From Nostoc sp. NIES-4103 (GTDB lineage Bacteria; Cyanobacteriota; Cyanobacteriia; Cyanobacteriales; Nostocaceae), in assembly GCF_002368335.1 (NCBI RefSeq), contig NZ_AP018288.1, positions 1,481,551 to 1,545,550 of the forward strand: DNA of 64,000 bases, written 5' to 3'. The notes below the pieces were generated by a model, which saw nothing but the letters and a program-made list of their open reading frames with translations, was not told where the DNA came from and ran no database searches. Positions 62,192-64,000 of the stretch are shown one piece after another (position 1 is the stretch's first letter; every line of letters starts with the position of its first letter). The position numbers and the translations under genes are program-made.

Positions 62192-64000
62192 TTATGGGGC
62201 AATTGTTCTAGGGAATTGGACAATGAAGGTAGTTTGACCCACTGCACTTTCTACATGAATTGAACCTCCTAAATGCTTGACCATTTTTTGCACTAATGCC
62301 ATTTCCAATCCTGTACCACTATATTTCCAGGGGTCGTTTTTGGAAAGGTGATAGAACGGCTCAAAAATCCGTGACAAATCATTGGGGGGAATTTCCAATC
62401 CCGAATTGCTGATACTCAATTGCACTATGTCTGCTGTCAACTCAGCAGTGACTGTGATTGATTCGCCTGCGGGGGTATATTTGCAAGTATGGTTCAACAA
62501 TTCCGTGACAATCCGTTCTAAATCGGTGATATCTGTCTCTAAAGGTGGGAGTGCAGTGTCAATTGTTAGCTTTAACTGCTGTCGCTGGCAACTTGTGATG
62601 TCCCGAAAAGGCTCGACAATGGGGGGAAGCCAGGTTTGTAAATCGATCGCAATTAAAGTCGGGGGTTCGGGTTCGGTTTCTAAATATGTGAGTGTGAGTA
62701 AATCGTTAATTAATTTGCTTTCTCGTCCACATTCGTTATGCAAAATCTGCAATAGTTGCGGTACTATTTCAATATTTAACACTCCTTCTGTTGTCAGCAC
62801 ACTTTCGAGTGTTTGAGCCGCTAGGCTAATGCTAGTTATGGGTGTCCGCAGTTCTTGGGAGAGGGTTCTGAGAAATTCGTTTTTGCGGCGTTCTTGTTTT
62901 TCTAGTTCTTTTAGCTGTGTCTGAGTTGCTTGATAAAGCCTTGCTTGGCGAATGGCGATCGCACATTCATTTGCCAACTGCTGCACTAGTTCGATTTCAA
63001 ATTGCTCGAACATCTCTTGTGTTGATCTTACAAGCCAAAGATTCCCCAGGATTCCTTGATCGTCAAAGATGGGACAAGCTAGTTGTGTGACAACAACTAA
63101 CTTGGGATGCCATCCAGAAACAATTTCCACAGATTGCCGATATTCTTTTGCCAATAGTGGTCGATAAACTTCCATAAAGTCTGCAATCTGTCTGGTAAAT
63201 CCTTTGTTTGGGGGTAAGGTAGTTGTTGCGTACTTGTAGGTGACAGTGGTGCTGGTGCGATAGGGATTATATAGCTCGATATAGCTTGATTCAAGTTTCA
63301 GTAACCTTGCCAATTCTTCAATGGCTGTTTGCAGCACCTGAGCTTCATTTTGATTGTCGCGGATTTGTTCGGTAATACGTTGTACCAGGGCTTGAAAGTT
63401 CCGCACCTGTTCTAACTGTATTTGATGCTGCTGTGTCTGCGATTCTAACTGTGTTTGCAGATGCTGTATCTGCTGATGCAGTTTTTGTTGCTGCACAGCA
63501 ATACCGATTTGGGTTGCTAGTTGTTTGATTAGATCAATCTCTATTTGCTGCCATGGATGGGGTTCATGGCAATGCTGGGCAATGAAAAGCCCCCACAACT
63601 CTTGCTGTAACAAAATTGGCACTACTAGATTTGCTCTCACTTGTAATGAGGCGAGGAAATCTATTTGTTGTGGATGTAACCCTGCTGCATAAATATCTTC
63701 AACAATTTGAATACAACCCCGCCCATAGCGTTCTCTATATTGATCACTCAAGCTGGGATCTCGGAAGTTTTTGCCTAAAAGCGCACTACCAGCGCTAACT
63801 GTTGATTCGGCAACGATTGTGCCACTACCATCAGGCTGGATCTGATAAATCAGTATGCGATCGCAGTCTAAACACTGCCTGATTTCTTTGACTGTGTGAT
63901 GCACAATTGTTTCTAAATCTAGACATTCACGAATTCGTTGTGCGATCGCTTCTAACAGTTGCTGCCCTTGGGCTTGAATTTCTCTGGCTTGTGCTACTTG
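62192..64000 (-). CDS. GAF-domain sensor histidine kinase, partial, with degenerate catalytic motifs
   Basis: The frame is open to the right edge of the window, so the N-terminus is missing. A GAF domain comes first (CLDCDRILIYQIQPDGSGTI, FLASLQVRANLVVPIL), then a coiled linker, a second GAF-like domain (ETAIEELARLL-like LQTAIEELARLLKLES), and a kinase core. The H-box reads FLRTLSQELRTPITS, with Gln (codon at 62855-62857) where the phosphoacceptor His is expected. The N-box reads LLNHTCKYTP, with His in place of the usual Asn. The G-boxes (SNSGLEIPP, GTGLEMALV) are partly kept. It may bind ATP poorly or act as a non-catalytic partner. Confidence 0.85.
   Translation of the reverse strand, partial: QVAQAREIQAQGQQLLEAIAQRIRECLDLETIVHHTVKEIRQCLDCDRILIYQIQPDGSGTIVAESTVSAGSALLGKNFRDPSLSDQYRERYGRGCIQIVEDIYAAGLHPQQIDFLASLQVRANLVVPILLQQELWGLFIAQHCHEPHPWQQIEIDLIKQLATQIGIAVQQQKLHQQIQHLQTQLESQTQQHQIQLEQVRNFQALVQRITEQIRDNQNEAQVLQTAIEELARLLKLESSYIELYNPYRTSTTVTYKYATTTLPPNKGFTRQIADFMEVYRPLLAKEYRQSVEIVSGWHPKLVVVTQLACPIFDDQGILGNLWLVRSTQEMFEQFEIELVQQLANECAIAIRQARLYQATQTQLKELEKQERRKNEFLRTLSQELRTPITSISLAAQTLESVLTTEGVLNIEIVPQLLQILHNECGRESKLINDLLTLTYLETEPEPPTLIAIDLQTWLPPIVEPFRDITSCQRQQLKLTIDTALPPLETDITDLERIVTELLNHTCKYTPAGESITVTAELTADIVQLSISNSGLEIPPNDLSRIFEPFYHLSKNDPWKYSGTGLEMALVQKMVKHLGGSIHVESAVGQTTFIVQFPRTIAP

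Overview
The window looks like chromosomal DNA of a filamentous, probably heterocyst-forming (Nostocales-type) cyanobacterium. Visible reasons are many HIP1 octamers (GCGATCGC), large WD40, CHAT and caspase-like proteins, a Zur box of the cyanobacterial kind, PEP-CTERM-like secretion, MITE-like miniature elements, and GC-rich or (CCCCAGT)n-type intergenic repeats. No rRNA, CRISPR array, replication origin or intact transposase is visible. The species cannot be named from the sequence.

Layout. 0-10 kb: MITE-like elements, a Tat-exported multicopper oxidase, then a giant WD40-TPR-CHAT gene that a 154-bp miniature element has split into two ORFs, and a small secreted TPR protein. 10.4-16.4 kb: a hydantoinase/5-oxoprolinase operon (hyuA-type, NRAMP-like transporter, DUF1445 protein, hyuB-type). 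16.5-24.5 kb: an HTH/periplasmic-binding-protein fusion, a PEP-CTERM-like exported protein, an alpha/beta hydrolase, an SMP-30 lactonase, a WD40 protein and a small secreted protein. 24.6-25.2 kb: a dus-like gene start next to an ISAs1 transposase remnant. 25.5-40.3 kb: a compact one-strand polyketide operon. 40.3-44.5 kb: decayed gene fragments and repeats. 44.7-54.4 kb: mostly housekeeping or small genes (CDP-diacylglycerol hydrolase-like, QueD-like, aspartoacylase, Nif3-like, COG0523 GTPase behind a Zur box, single-propeller WD40). 54.5-61.8 kb: a caspase-STAND-WD40 protein divergent from two small-operon partners, one a membrane protein. 62-64 kb: tRNA-Lys(CUU) and a GAF histidine kinase running off the right edge.

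The most interesting locus is the polyketide operon. Its transcription order is extradiol-dioxygenase-like protein, nitroreductase, FAAL-ACP, PKS (KS-AT-ACP), PKS (KS-AT-ACP-TE), flavin monooxygenase, type III PKS, isoprenylcysteine-methyltransferase-like enzyme. By family logic a fatty acid is activated by the FAAL, extended without reduction by two type I modules, folded by the type III PKS into an alkylresorcinol or alkylpyrone, and then hydroxylated, methylated and perhaps ring-cleaved. The first ketosynthase carries Asn where the catalytic His of the HGTGT motif is expected. Second in interest are the element-split WD40-TPR-CHAT gene, for which the original reading frame can be restored exactly on paper, and the caspase-STAND module.
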